The translations under genes and the position numbers were made by a program. A DNA stretch of 64,000 nucleotides, taken from the NCBI GenBank assembly GCA_021833625.1, contig JAKBEU010000001.1, positions 434,001 through 498,000 on the forward strand, read 5' to 3'. The DNA comes from a bacterium (GTDB lineage Bacteria; Patescibacteriota; Microgenomatia; UBA1406; GWC2-37-13). The notes below the pieces were generated by a model that was not told the DNA's origin, searched no databases, and worked only from the letters and a program-made list of their open reading frames with translations. Position 1 is the stretch's first letter. The number at the start of each line of letters is the position of its first letter. Below are positions 26,901 to 33,299 of the stretch, in pieces.

Positions 26901-29368
26901 ATACCAATAATTCTATTCTCGCTTTCACGACTGATGCAAATGGAGTGGCCCCAAAAGATGCCCGCATCGGACTTGACGCCGCAAACGGCGTTCTCAAAAT
27001 AGTATACGGAAGTCCGTTTGCCGCCTCAACCAACGGACTTGTCATCAACTCTTCCGGCAATATCGGCATCGGAACAGTGAGTCCTCTGGATCAGGTAGAA
27101 ATTGCAAATACCACAGCAGGAGGAAGAATGATAATAAGCAATGGCGCCGGAGCAACACGCAAAGCGCTTTTGTTCCAGGCTCCGGGCGGAACATACAGCT
27201 ATGCACGAATAGTTGCCCAAGATTATGGAACATCAACGGGACTGAACCTGGCCCTTCAGGATACGGGAGGAAATGTCGGTATCGGCACAACAACCCCAAC
27301 AGCTGCAAAATTGCAGGTGGTGGGAACCGTTATGGCCGATCAGTTCACCGATACAACAGGGTCAGGCGCCTATTATGTGAACCCAGCAGGAACCTCGGTT
27401 CTCGGAGGCAATATTGAAATGCGCTCCGCAACCCCATCAATACTCGGATACGACAGCTCAACGGCAACATATTACACACTTCATTTTAAAGGAAACAGCG
27501 GCGATACGACCGCTTCCATTTCCGTAGATGGAGCAACCTCAGGAAGTGGAAAGATTGATGTTGGTACGGTGGACCCTCCTTATACAATTGATGGAAAAAA
27601 ATATGCAACCTATCAGCCTTCTATGACGGGAGTGAAGGAGGAAACGACAGGAGTTGTCCGCCTTACTCAGAAAAACAGTCAATTACAGGCGTATATATAT
27701 ACTATTAACTTCAATAATCAAACGGAAGGATCCGACCTGTGGCTTTTCAACAAAACCGCAAATTTGAAACAGAATATAAAAGATATGACTGTTCTGCTTT
27801 CTTCCGCATCAAACGGAAAGACGTGGTACAGTGTCGATAAAGATAATCAGCAATTAACATTCTTCTCTTCTTCCCCGACGGAAATTTCTTATCGTCTCAC
27901 TGCTCCACGGTTTGATTCTTCTACTTGGAAAAACGAAAGAGATGCAAGTGACCCCAGTATTGGATTTGTCATCAACAGCGATGGAACCGTCAACACGACA
28001 TCTTCAACTCAAGTCGCCTACACTGCTCCACAGCTTACAAAGGATGCAAACAACACCTTTGTACTCGTTGGTGATTTCATTGATGAGTTCATAAATGTTA
28101 ATAAAGCACTTATTGCAAATATCAAGTCGGGATTTATCCAAGCAGAAGATGTTGTTATCAACAACACACTTACTGCACGCGAAACGATATCTTCTTCCCT
28201 CACTGCATCTGTCGCACGAATCGAAACCCTTATCATTTCAAAGAAGATAAATGCTCCGGTCGTTGAAACTGTAGACCTTAAGGCTTCCGGAAGCTCTGAA
28301 CTTTCCTCTATCTCGACGAATACGGTGAAACCTATTGGGAATGATGTAACTGTTGACCTCTCAAAAAATTCTTCTCCTTCCGGATCACTTGCCCGTCTTG
28401 TCATTAATGGACTTGATAATGCACCGGTTGCCCAGTTTGATGCTGCGGGTAATGCGACTCTTGCAGGCACTCTTGTTGCGGATCAGGTTGTTGCTTCCTC
28501 CTCCGCTTTCGGTTCCTCATCAATTGCGCAATTGAAAACAGACAACGCATCCGTTTCAGGAACCCTTATTGCTAAAGAAGTACAGGCAGACAATATCAAC
28601 AACTCCCTACAGCAGTTCAGTTCCTCCATAAATAACGTTCAACAACAGCTTGCCGCATTACAAAACGCACCCCTTCCCAATGCTCAGCACTACCAGAAAC
28701 TGGATGATTCAATCATCGGAAATATAACCATTACCGACACGGCAAATATATATAAAGCGACGATTTCTGACTCACTTATGGTGGGGTCTGTTCTTGTCGA
28801 ACAAAATTCTCTCCTTGCACTCTCTACCGATTTGAAAATATCATCCCTTTCTACCATTCACCTGTTTGATGACGCGGTGGTTATTGCAAAAAACGGAACA
28901 GTCGCAATAAAAGGGGAAGTATCTGCTTCTTCCCTTGCTATTAAGAATGTCGAAGGGGCAACAGTCGCATCAATTGATGCCTCCGGTTCGGCACATTTTA
29001 ACGAGGTAGTTGCAAAAAAATTCACGCTCGACAAAATAGCAACGAACGGAGCGGTTATTGCTGATTCCGGAATGAGAAATGCACAGAACGAGCCCATTCC
29101 CGCCATCAAAACAAATACGGAAGTTGCCGGAACCGGCTCGGTTCCACAGGATGCAAAAGAAGTTATTATTTATAACGACAATGTAACTGAAAATTCACTT
29201 ATTTATCTCACACCTACCGCAGACAATGTTCAAAATCAACTTTCTGTGACAAAAAAGACAACATGCGCCGCAAATACGACACAAACTACCTGTACCCCTT
29301 ACTTTGTTATCTCGTCAAATAGCGCCATTCACCCTGAAGTTCCGTTTAACTGGCTTATCATTAATTGA
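17987..29368 (+). CDS. Giant membrane-tethered fibre protein (3,793 aa) with NVGIG repeats and LamG-like domains
   Basis: Residues 1-75 are helical and cytoplasmic, with a look of a recombinase core-binding domain (YLAKLSAKKYGHAE, then TSFIEWLSKENKVSKEDA). A single transmembrane helix follows (about 83-103). The exterior starts with a FQGRLTDSLGNPI domain. Sixteen copies of a motif G-N-[VIL]-G-[IV]-G-x(2,3)-P-x-x-K-L-x-[IV]-x-G run from about residue 323 to 3110. Two LamG-like regions, each with an upstream carbohydrate-binding-like part, lie at about 745-1162 and 1223-1635. The C-terminal 600 residues are β-repetitive with a short coiled coil (NNSLQQFSSSINNVQQQLAALQ) near 3540. The NVGIG repeats resemble phage tail-fibre shafts. 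No sortase signal, C-terminal membrane helix or S74 chaperone motif is seen. Probably a surface adhesin or fibre. Confidence 0.9.
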   Translation: MKYITNNTITAYLAKLSAKKYGHAELVKKVLTVTSFIEWLSKENKVSKEDAKRFSEQLLKITHTYPVTKPPLNNLSSKAKLPLRYVGYILIALTVSILGAGIYNRFFLKVKTPLAYSTTPIQAGRTISFQGRLTDSLGNPITAPIDITYNFYTTSTGGSPITGSTRICTANGDVDGVFSSLIGNDVGPSCNTELPASIFTENPTVYLGVKVGSELSEMSPRQQIANVGYAINSETLQGMPPGQSTSSVPFINKDGDLLVAVSNPGIRSTFASANFTISSAQATTIQSAGSGDITLSATQGGALRFNTYYGTLGERMTILANGNVGIGNITPSMALDIVGSATTSGNLSSGGQVKLGELTAAPTSLGAGSLYYNSTTAKVYYNNGTVWTEVGAGAAGSDLFQRTLGSLAPMNITDAINTGAIATGSALVHLPGTINQDAWFNLGTGNVGVGTNNPTSKLQVVGGDILVDSSKGISSVGQDLIFRANTSTQVLRLLSNWTSAWSDDQGTDFFQFGQNNGMFSGFNGATLNRFAIVSNGTKITNENPSTATPPIGMLDVEGSGGVILNAGNVGIGNIAPGAKLDVTGNLNVSTYATMGASLALGTSTATPGTGNLDMSGNLTVAGAIKPGGNAGTNGYVLTSSGGSVNTWIDPAVLVATNGYWQRTLGSLAPMNITDDLNMGAIATGSAIVHLPGLTDQNAWFNLGLGNLGIGTISPDAKLAIVGDGQGAVFKLSQGYVDLPIATKLSSTVMSDLLLHLPLQNSLASSRSNYPTFTRSDTSNGNTSTYTTDAGWITNAYVYTNVARFEKTNISHGVFVENSRRNLMDYSSFEEGSTTGWTASGLETNTVSSIYRKHGTYSATVGDTNGTGGTFVRSRTLTSGQTYPFFCYVQNTTAGALRGTVDTSVAQLYAGASTITTSYTPLDGGWYKLEGVVTGTGGAVGYGVNIGINKQIQLDACQIEADASSNGVPYSTSFVYNNWGTNYIRGEETLSYLAWNGTENYNFVDSLIKADKGTLSFWFRPEWRASAPTSDLYLFQVPNVIQVFYQASDDKIYAQMYNGTNWTTVSVASAAQTFAALSDHYISVRWDNTSGLILNLDGTETSLPTTWTSQEQQITSTTNLYIGSKSTAANRADGLISDLAIFNRSLQKYEVAQIYNNKAPIEDFARNDLVQLQQANNQTYQRGYIRLTGDVTAGGAVSAGTVSTTYLSGNYVGTNNAANFSNHTVLHLPFQGTIDGSRQEVGTFTRPDSVSPAATVTNENTHQLTNKNANEPRLGRGLYASDANQDYQYNTGNFGVTIEDSRKNLALDSSFETLTPWVSGASLTATQTTMKAIHGTYGVNLVATANTRYFQTLDLTTITAGTTVQLSTYVYRNDTNSWGGTIDTSVAQLYARTDDAITALTPTYIPLGNGWYQMIASFTSTAASNWDVGVYIPSGKNIIVDGFQAEVEGDGTSAYYPSSYIPTTTSSVIRAPEKLSYPLPTSFKSDKGGFSFWFKPMWARNTTGDNTNKYFIYIPNVMRVSLDGTNDRFLVEQYNGASWVATANTGTGTVNQYQWNHLACGWYYNLNYCRLNGSAYSSSAVWTPQPTAGKILYVGSDDTGANQANSLIAGFTLFDVYLNPTQQYQLYLNRGKFDDYFRTDTISLSDITSTASQSGSLNITGVYRGGMGSQTAPAFSFGVDTNTGLFSSTPDTLNFTTGGTEALRIDSTGNIGIGNTAPGAKLDIGKAGSTLGTLRLEGDTSGYTQIQPATNAGNWTLTLPPNAGTSGYILTTDGSGTTSWSASVPASSVPFSGITSGTNTTAAMVVGTGASLTYSGTGTINASSLIGGTWAVPGAIGGTTANTGAFTTLSSTSGTNLATSTGNVGIGTASPSQKLQVAGTALIENLNLGTTPVAGARLTSYGQVNIIGDTSLVWNNAHIYLNDVNTGENYAFGNRGNYFSFSSETAPHNAIRMVIVAATGNVGIGTVAPAAKLDILGDLNVSTYATVGASLALGTSTATPGAGNLNMSGNLNLSGAFMPGGNAGTAGYFLTSSGAGTAPSWTTTVGASSVPFSGITSGTNTTAAMVVGAGGSLNYTSTGTINASSLIGGTWAAPGAIGGTTANTGKFTTLEATSTGNALTLSGAGANIAFSGAGLAQITTATNQHLALMPAGTGNVGIGTTSPNGKLQVAADLNSAIRISNAAGTGNILNISGNNTVDTTSPSIRSDGASLVLNGATGGNLYFNLDASANSIFSNNVGIGVTPTAKLDVLGNLNVSTYATAGASLALGTSSASAGAGNLDMSGDLTLSGAFKPAGNAGTAGYFLTSAGTGSAPTWTSTVGASSVPFSGITGPSTNTTAAMTVGSGASLNYTGTGTINASTLIGGTWAVPGAIGTTTPNTGKFTSIWGTSFGVGYDPSTITGGVAAFNGNVGIGTISPAAKLDILGNLNVSSYATVAASLALGTSNAAAGAGNLDMSGNLTIAGAIKPGGNAGTSGYILTSGGGGVNTWTDPLALTGGSNLWQRTLSSLAPINITDALNLGSTATASALVHLPGTNNQNAWFNLGTGNLGVGTATPSALLSIGSINITSNPQIAIGTNLAESNYAISVSGGRTMFGYDQVDGASVINSGGSKGFKLMVNGTDNSWLSGTQALTVLSNGNVGIGVTNPTSKLEIAGTSSTISNASGDITFSAASGNIAFSNNNLTNITNISTLGQIQIGQFASAPVALGAGSLYYNSTGGKVYYNNGTAWVEIGASFWQQTLGSLAPTNVTNDINTGSTATASALVHLPGTTNHNAWLNLGTGNVGIGTATPTGAKLQVNGSIMADELIDTTGAGAYYVDPAGSSSLGGNVIIASTYGVDTTAAGTLYLGNTNSSIIGIGTSATARTITMGNSTGATALSLNSGTGGIALNSTDVINLTSSKAAGAGITEAFSLKTSTDLGATDELFQLGDSLANMITVLGNGYVGIGTSTPGVQLQVHEPGTGNSQLTVSTDSDTNNSILAFTTDANGVAPKDARIGLDAANGVLKIVYGSPFAASTNGLVINSSGNIGIGTVSPLDQVEIANTTAGGRMIISNGAGATRKALLFQAPGGTYSYARIVAQDYGTSTGLNLALQDTGGNVGIGTTTPTAAKLQVVGTVMADQFTDTTGSGAYYVNPAGTSVLGGNIEMRSATPSILGYDSSTATYYTLHFKGNSGDTTASISVDGATSGSGKIDVGTVDPPYTIDGKKYATYQPSMTGVKEETTGVVRLTQKNSQLQAYIYTINFNNQTEGSDLWLFNKTANLKQNIKDMTVLLSSASNGKTWYSVDKDNQQLTFFSSSPTEISYRLTAPRFDSSTWKNERDASDPSIGFVINSDGTVNTTSSTQVAYTAPQLTKDANNTFVLVGDFIDEFINVNKALIANIKSGFIQAEDVVINNTLTARETISSSLTASVARIETLIISKKINAPVVETVDLKASGSSELSSISTNTVKPIGNDVTVDLSKNSSPSGSLARLVINGLDNAPVAQFDAAGNATLAGTLVADQVVASSSAFGSSSIAQLKTDNASVSGTLIAKEVQADNINNSLQQFSSSINNVQQQLAALQNAPLPNAQHYQKLDDSIIGNITITDTANIYKATISDSLMVGSVLVEQNSLLALSTDLKISSLSTIHLFDDAVVIAKNGTVAIKGEVSASSLAIKNVEGATVASIDASGSAHFNEVVAKKFTLDKIATNGAVIADSGMRNAQNEPIPAIKTNTEVAGTGSVPQDAKEVIIYNDNVTENSLIYLTPTADNVQNQLSVTKKTTCAANTTQTTCTPYFVISSNSAIHPEVPFNWLIIN
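18952..27325 (+). repeat. Protein-level repeat array inside the giant fibre gene
   Basis: Besides the 16 NVGIG motifs, three longer modules recur. Q (QRTLGSLAPMNIT... LVHLPG... AWFNLGTGN) occurs four times, starting near 19184, 19966, 25483 and 26188. R (NLNVSTYAT... SLALGTS... GNLDMSGNL) occurs four times, near 19740, 23910, 24740 and 25257. S (VPFSGIT... TNTTAAM... TINAS.LIGGTWA.PGAIG) occurs three times, near 23350, 24130 and 24955. DNA of the copies differs at many synonymous sites, so the duplications are old and the protein sequence is kept. Confidence 0.8.
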
Positions 29369-29372
29369 CACC

Positions 29373-29401
29373 TTGACATCATATTCGCAATGCATTAATC
29401 T
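29373..29401 (+). promoter_or_regulatory. Promoter B of the fibre locus (TTGACATC...TCTGA type)
   Basis: TTGACA at 29373-29378, 17-bp spacer, TAATCT at 29396-29401, then 11 nt to ATG 29413. Shares TTGACATC and AATGyATTArTCTGA with promoter A at 17160. Confidence 0.65.
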
Positions 29402-29412
29402 GAGAAGTATAT

Positions 29413-29967
29413 ATGCAAACTAAGACAAAAAAAGGTAATCATATACTCGTTGAAATCTTCATACTCATCGGTTTGATTGTTCTTGCTGGAGCACTTTACT
29501 TCATTTATTCTTTAAAAACAACAAAAACTACGCCAATTCAAAGTCCTACGGTTCAGACAACAGAAGCACCTGTTCCTTCAGAAACACCAATTCCACCAAC
29601 TCCTACCCCTACCGCGTTGCCCCTTCCCCACGGTAAACAATCATTTAGCATTTCCCAAGGGAGCGCAATAACCGGACCAAAATTTGTAAGATTTATCATC
29701 GACCCGATGGATCCGAGCGTTGGAACAAAACAAATGCTCGAAGTTGAGACAAAAGATTCGGTTGCTGTCCAAAAGGTAGTCGCATCGGTAAAAACTGATA
29801 ATAAAACATACCCTGATGTCGAGTTGAAAAAAGTAGGAAGCAACGGAGGAGATGATGTGTGGCAAGGGACATGGACAATCAACGACACCATATTGCACAC
29901 TTATGTCATTAACGTAAGAGCAACAAGTGCAAGTGGTGTTAACAGCCTTAATCTTGTTACTAGATAA
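29413..29967 (+). CDS. Membrane-anchored protein with Pro/Thr linker and Ig-like domain
   Basis: 184 residues: basic N-terminus, a transmembrane helix (about 11-32), a Pro/Thr-rich spacer (SPTVQTTEAPVPSETPIPPT and on) typical of wall-spanning linkers, and one β-sandwich (about 75-184) with RFIIDPMDPSVGTKQMLEVE and WQGTWTINDT. It follows the giant protein and carries a promoter like that of the locus start, so joint expression is likely. Function unknown, probably an accessory surface protein. Confidence 0.7.
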   Translation: MQTKTKKGNHILVEIFILIGLIVLAGALYFIYSLKTTKTTPIQSPTVQTTEAPVPSETPIPPTPTPTALPLPHGKQSFSISQGSAITGPKFVRFIIDPMDPSVGTKQMLEVETKDSVAVQKVVASVKTDNKTYPDVELKKVGSNGGDDVWQGTWTINDTILHTYVINVRATSASGVNSLNLVTR

Positions 29968-29970
29968 TTT

Positions 29971-30768
29971 ATGCGCACCTTTTTGTGTCTTAAACAATAC
30001 TCAATCACAGTATTGTTCTCACTTCTCCTTCTTTCTTCTCCTCTTTTTATAAAGACAGTGAGCGCCGTTACCAACTGTCCTGTCACCGGTTCCAGTTTAA
30101 CCATAGCAAGCGGGACCGACTGTCAGTTTACAATGACAACCGATGGAATCGACGGATCCGTAATCGTAAATGCAGGTGGAATATTGCGTATCGCATATAG
30201 CGTTCCCAACCAAGTACTTTATTTTTCATCTCTCAAACCGGCAGGAACAATTATGATAGGAACGGGAGGAAGCATGAAGTTCATGGCAAACTATGTGGGA
30301 TGGATGCTTGACGCCGACAGCGACGGTTATCCGGCAACAACCGAAAAAAGATTCCAAACCACGGCTCCCGCAGCAGGATGGAGAAGACTGAGCGTAATAA
30401 CCTATCCCACAACTGCCGAAACCTGTGACAATATAGCAACCCGAAACCCGGGACAGACAGGAATCTTTCATACGACAATTGCCGCTGACGGAAGCTGGGA
30501 CTTTAATTGTGACGGAGTTGTCACTCAACAATACACCACCGCTTCTTATCTCTCACAGCAATATGTCTGTAATACGACGGGGTGTGCAGCACATTATTAC
30601 ACGATAAAAAACGGATGGACCACTTCAACGGCAATCCCCGCTTGCGGAGTGACCGACACATACAAAACAACAGTGGGACAAAGTGCGACAACGTGCGCGG
30701 TTCTTGACACCACCGCAACATGTGCAAACACGGTGACAAGCGGCTCACTAATCCAAGGATGCTACTAG
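29971..30768 (+). CDS. Secreted cysteine-containing surface protein
   Basis: 265 residues with a signal peptide (hydrophobic core about 12-28, cleavage likely after VSA), a β-rich middle (IASGTDCQFTMTTDGIDGSV), a DADSDGYPATTE segment reminiscent of calcium-binding Dx[DN]xDG loops, and a Cys-rich end (CNTTGC, CGVTD, TCAVLD, CANTV, GCY). It starts 3 bp after the stop of the previous gene, so they share an operon. Its stop overlaps the convergent ligase-like gene by 4 bp (CTAG). No family recognised. Confidence 0.65.
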   Translation: MRTFLCLKQYSITVLFSLLLLSSPLFIKTVSAVTNCPVTGSSLTIASGTDCQFTMTTDGIDGSVIVNAGGILRIAYSVPNQVLYFSSLKPAGTIMIGTGGSMKFMANYVGWMLDADSDGYPATTEKRFQTTAPAAGWRRLSVITYPTTAETCDNIATRNPGQTGIFHTTIAADGSWDFNCDGVVTQQYTTASYLSQQYVCNTTGCAAHYYTIKNGWTTSTAIPACGVTDTYKTTVGQSATTCAVLDTTATCANTVTSGSLIQGCY

Positions 30769-32471
30769 TTGTAGGTACTTCTTAATTCTTCATATACCAT
30801 TTCTTGATTTTCGTTGTGGGAGCCGAATTTCTCATTCTCTTTTATCATCTGTGCATACTCTCCTATTATCCCTTTTACGTAAGACTGAGCCTTCCCTTCA
30901 CCCTCTACTCTTTTTTTTAGTTCGTATAACTTTGCCATTCTTGTTAAAACATTTCCCCCGCTATACCTTCCCCACACAAAGCTTTCTTCATAATAGTGAA
31001 TAGCCTTTTTTTCATTACTTTTCCCTCCCATACTCGCATAGACGTCCCCTATATACTCCAGACTTGTCGGGTCTACACCGAAAAAGCTATTATATTGGTT
31101 AAGATAGTATTCAATATTCTTTTCATTATGTATATAGAAACGCTCCTTCCCTATTATTATCTGCATATTTCTGCTGTCAAACGGATACAGTGCATGTGCT
31201 ATCTCTCTTTCATCAAATTGAATAAAAAGAGTGTGAAGAAACAGAATTTGGATAAACACAATTGCACACGCTGAGGAAAGAAAAAGCATGCCTTTTCTTA
31301 TCACAAAACTATCATTCTCAGACTGTAACAACAATCCAAGTACTATAAAGAACAACAGTCGGATTTGTAGATATGCATAAGTGGAAAACCCCATGAAACT
31401 GATAAACAGTACCACAAAAAGAAGATAAAAGACGTTCCTTTTTTTTGATGTGATAAGTATATATAAAAAAAGACACAGCAACGAAAGCGCTGACAGGACT
31501 CCTTGTTCCGCCATAAGGTCAATAATGAGATTAAAACTCGTATTTGCCCACAGAAAAATATGGTTCGTAAACCGAAAAGAGATATATTCAAACGTTCCAG
31601 GACCTATTCCGGTAAAGGGCGACAGTAAAAATCCCCTCATTCCCTCTGTCCAAAAAGGAATACGAGAGAGCATGAAAGGGCGCGGAGATATGGTTTTTTG
31701 GAACATATTTTGTACGTACGTAAAAAGAGCGTTTTCATTTGTTGTCGCAAACGTGAAGAATAATGCGACTGTCAGAAGAACATTAAAGACAAGTGAAATA
31801 GTCAACCCTAATGGGATTTTTTTAAGAAGTTGTCTCTTCAAGAATAGAAACACGAAAAGTGAAATGACGAGAGTAATGTAGGCGGTGCGGGAAAATGAAA
31901 GTAAAAAAAGAGGAACAAAAACACAAAGAGCATACTTTCCCCACTCTCTTTTTTCTATCAGGAAAAAACAGGAAGAAATAATAATTCCGAACGTGAGATA
32001 ATCACCGATTGTCTTGTGGGGATAGTACGGATTAAAAAGCAGATTAAGCCGATATTCGCTGATAAAACCCTGTCCTGCAGGAATAAGAAGGAGACAAAGA
32101 GAGACGATTATGAAAACAAATGACGTGAATATGACCGCTTTTGGAAGATGCTTTTTTATCTCTTCCGAATGGGCATGCACATATATCGCAAGGAGGAATA
32201 AACTGATGTCCCGGAAAAACAGTTCAAGGGACACCCCTCTATCGCGCGAATAAAAAATCGAAATCAGCATTGAAGCCAAATATATTCCCGATAAAACCGC
32301 AAATATTTTCGGAATCTTATACTCCTGTTTTTTGTCCAAAAAGAAAAGGAGGAAAGGAACGCAATAAAGAATGAAGGTAAGAAAACGCAGATCAAGGACA
32401 AAATGAACTCCTTCCATTATTGAAACAAAAAGAAAGAAGAGAAAGAAGATAGCGAGGTGTATTTTTCTCAT
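30765..32471 (-). CDS. O-antigen-ligase-like membrane protein with C-terminal helical repeat
   Basis: 568 residues with about 11 transmembrane segments, then a soluble tail of about 130 residues (from NIEYYLNQYNSFFGVDPTSL) that resembles TPR helices. The large periplasmic loop has PFWTEGMRGFLLSPFTGIGPGTF and, further on, DLMAEQGVLSAL, as in the Wzy_C/O-antigen ligase (RfaL/WaaL) family, which moves lipid-linked glycans onto acceptors. In a bacterium without lipopolysaccharide the acceptor could be a surface protein or lipid. ATG 32471 is chosen because the longer frame to 32546 would overlap the divergent pilin-like gene and its promoter. Confidence 0.75.
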   Translation of the reverse strand: MRKIHLAIFFLFFLFVSIMEGVHFVLDLRFLTFILYCVPFLLFFLDKKQEYKIPKIFAVLSGIYLASMLISIFYSRDRGVSLELFFRDISLFLLAIYVHAHSEEIKKHLPKAVIFTSFVFIIVSLCLLLIPAGQGFISEYRLNLLFNPYYPHKTIGDYLTFGIIISSCFFLIEKREWGKYALCVFVPLFLLSFSRTAYITLVISLFVFLFLKRQLLKKIPLGLTISLVFNVLLTVALFFTFATTNENALFTYVQNMFQKTISPRPFMLSRIPFWTEGMRGFLLSPFTGIGPGTFEYISFRFTNHIFLWANTSFNLIIDLMAEQGVLSALSLLCLFLYILITSKKRNVFYLLFVVLFISFMGFSTYAYLQIRLLFFIVLGLLLQSENDSFVIRKGMLFLSSACAIVFIQILFLHTLFIQFDEREIAHALYPFDSRNMQIIIGKERFYIHNEKNIEYYLNQYNSFFGVDPTSLEYIGDVYASMGGKSNEKKAIHYYEESFVWGRYSGGNVLTRMAKLYELKKRVEGEGKAQSYVKGIIGEYAQMIKENEKFGSHNENQEMVYEELRSTYN

Positions 32472-32503
32472 AGGGACAAAATTTTCGGGCACATATTTTA
32501 TGG

Positions 32504-32509
32504 TATCAT
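32504..32509 (+). promoter_or_regulatory. -10 element of the pilin-like gene (leaderless-type)
   Basis: TATCAT preceded by TGG (extended -10) and ending 6 nt before ATG 32516. Confidence 0.55.
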
Positions 32510-32515
32510 ATTTAC

Positions 32516-33217
32516 ATGGCAGGAAAGAAACGAAGAGGGGTAACACTTGTCGAGATACTTATCGTCGTTATTCTTCTGGTTATTCTGGCAATCGGAGCAC
32601 TCATTCTTCTTAATCCGGGAAAGCAGATAGCAAAAGCAACCGATATACGGAAAAAAACCGATTTGGAGGTGTTCAAAAAGGCACTGGAGGATTTTTATAA
32701 CGACAAAGGATGTTATCCCACCCTTTCACAGGTGTGTTATACCGGAGGAAATCAGATTGCCAATTTTACCAGCGGAGTCAAGTGTTATATCTGTGGAGAC
32801 GTTTCCACCTCCCCCAGCCTTTCGCCCTATATGCAAAAACTTATCTGCGATCCGGACTATCCTCATAAACACTATATGTATGCGGTCGACAACCCACAAA
32901 ATACCATCAATCCTTCTTGTCCAAAAACGTATAAAGTATATTCCGATCTTGATCAGTCCGGCGACCCCGACAGTATTACACTTGGATGTGGAGATGGAGG
33001 GTGCGGATTTGCTCCCGATTATGGATATGATTATGGTGTGTCAAGTCCCGACACCGACCTGAAAACCACGCCGTTTTTTTTCTGTCTAACCCGGTCTGAT
33101 ACATGCGACAACTGTAACACATTTGTGGAATGCAGAACAGAGCCTTCCTGCACGACAATTTATGCAACGCAAGATCTTTGCTGCAAAATCCTTCCTAAGC
33201 CAAAAGGATGCTTCTAA
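32516..33217 (+). CDS. Type IV pilin/pseudopilin-like protein, cysteine-rich
   Basis: 233 residues with a class III prepilin signal KKRRG/VTLVEILIVVILL: cleavage after Gly8, Glu at mature position 5, and Val instead of Phe or Met at position 1. A hydrophobic helix to about residue 31 is followed by KQIAKATDIRKKTDLEVFKKALEDFY and a globular part with 18 or so cysteines, many paired (CYIC, CDNCNTFVEC, CC), so a disulfide-rich head is likely. It would need a prepilin peptidase encoded elsewhere. It lies 82 bp before the second giant gene and may assemble with it or with a DNA-uptake pilus. Confidence 0.82.
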   Translation: MAGKKRRGVTLVEILIVVILLVILAIGALILLNPGKQIAKATDIRKKTDLEVFKKALEDFYNDKGCYPTLSQVCYTGGNQIANFTSGVKCYICGDVSTSPSLSPYMQKLICDPDYPHKHYMYAVDNPQNTINPSCPKTYKVYSDLDQSGDPDSITLGCGDGGCGFAPDYGYDYGVSSPDTDLKTTPFFFCLTRSDTCDNCNTFVECRTEPSCTTIYATQDLCCKILPKPKGCF

Positions 33218-33299
33218 AAACGCCTATTCCCTACCCCAAACCCCCTCAGTATTTGTTACACTTAAAATAGGTTTGTTTATTTCACTATTTTTGTGCCAG

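Noticed and set aside
19498-29109. Many long minus-strand frames inside the first giant gene (up to 186 codons, for example 24412-24972)
   Set aside because: They mirror the repetitive Gly/Thr/Asn codons of the sense gene, recur at each module copy, show Pro/Val-rich nonsense and have no promoters.
28000-29368. S74 endosialidase-type self-cleaving chaperone at the end of the first giant protein
   Set aside because: Tail-fibre-like repeats made it likely, but no typical Ser-Asp/Lys catalytic pattern could be seen in the C-terminal region.
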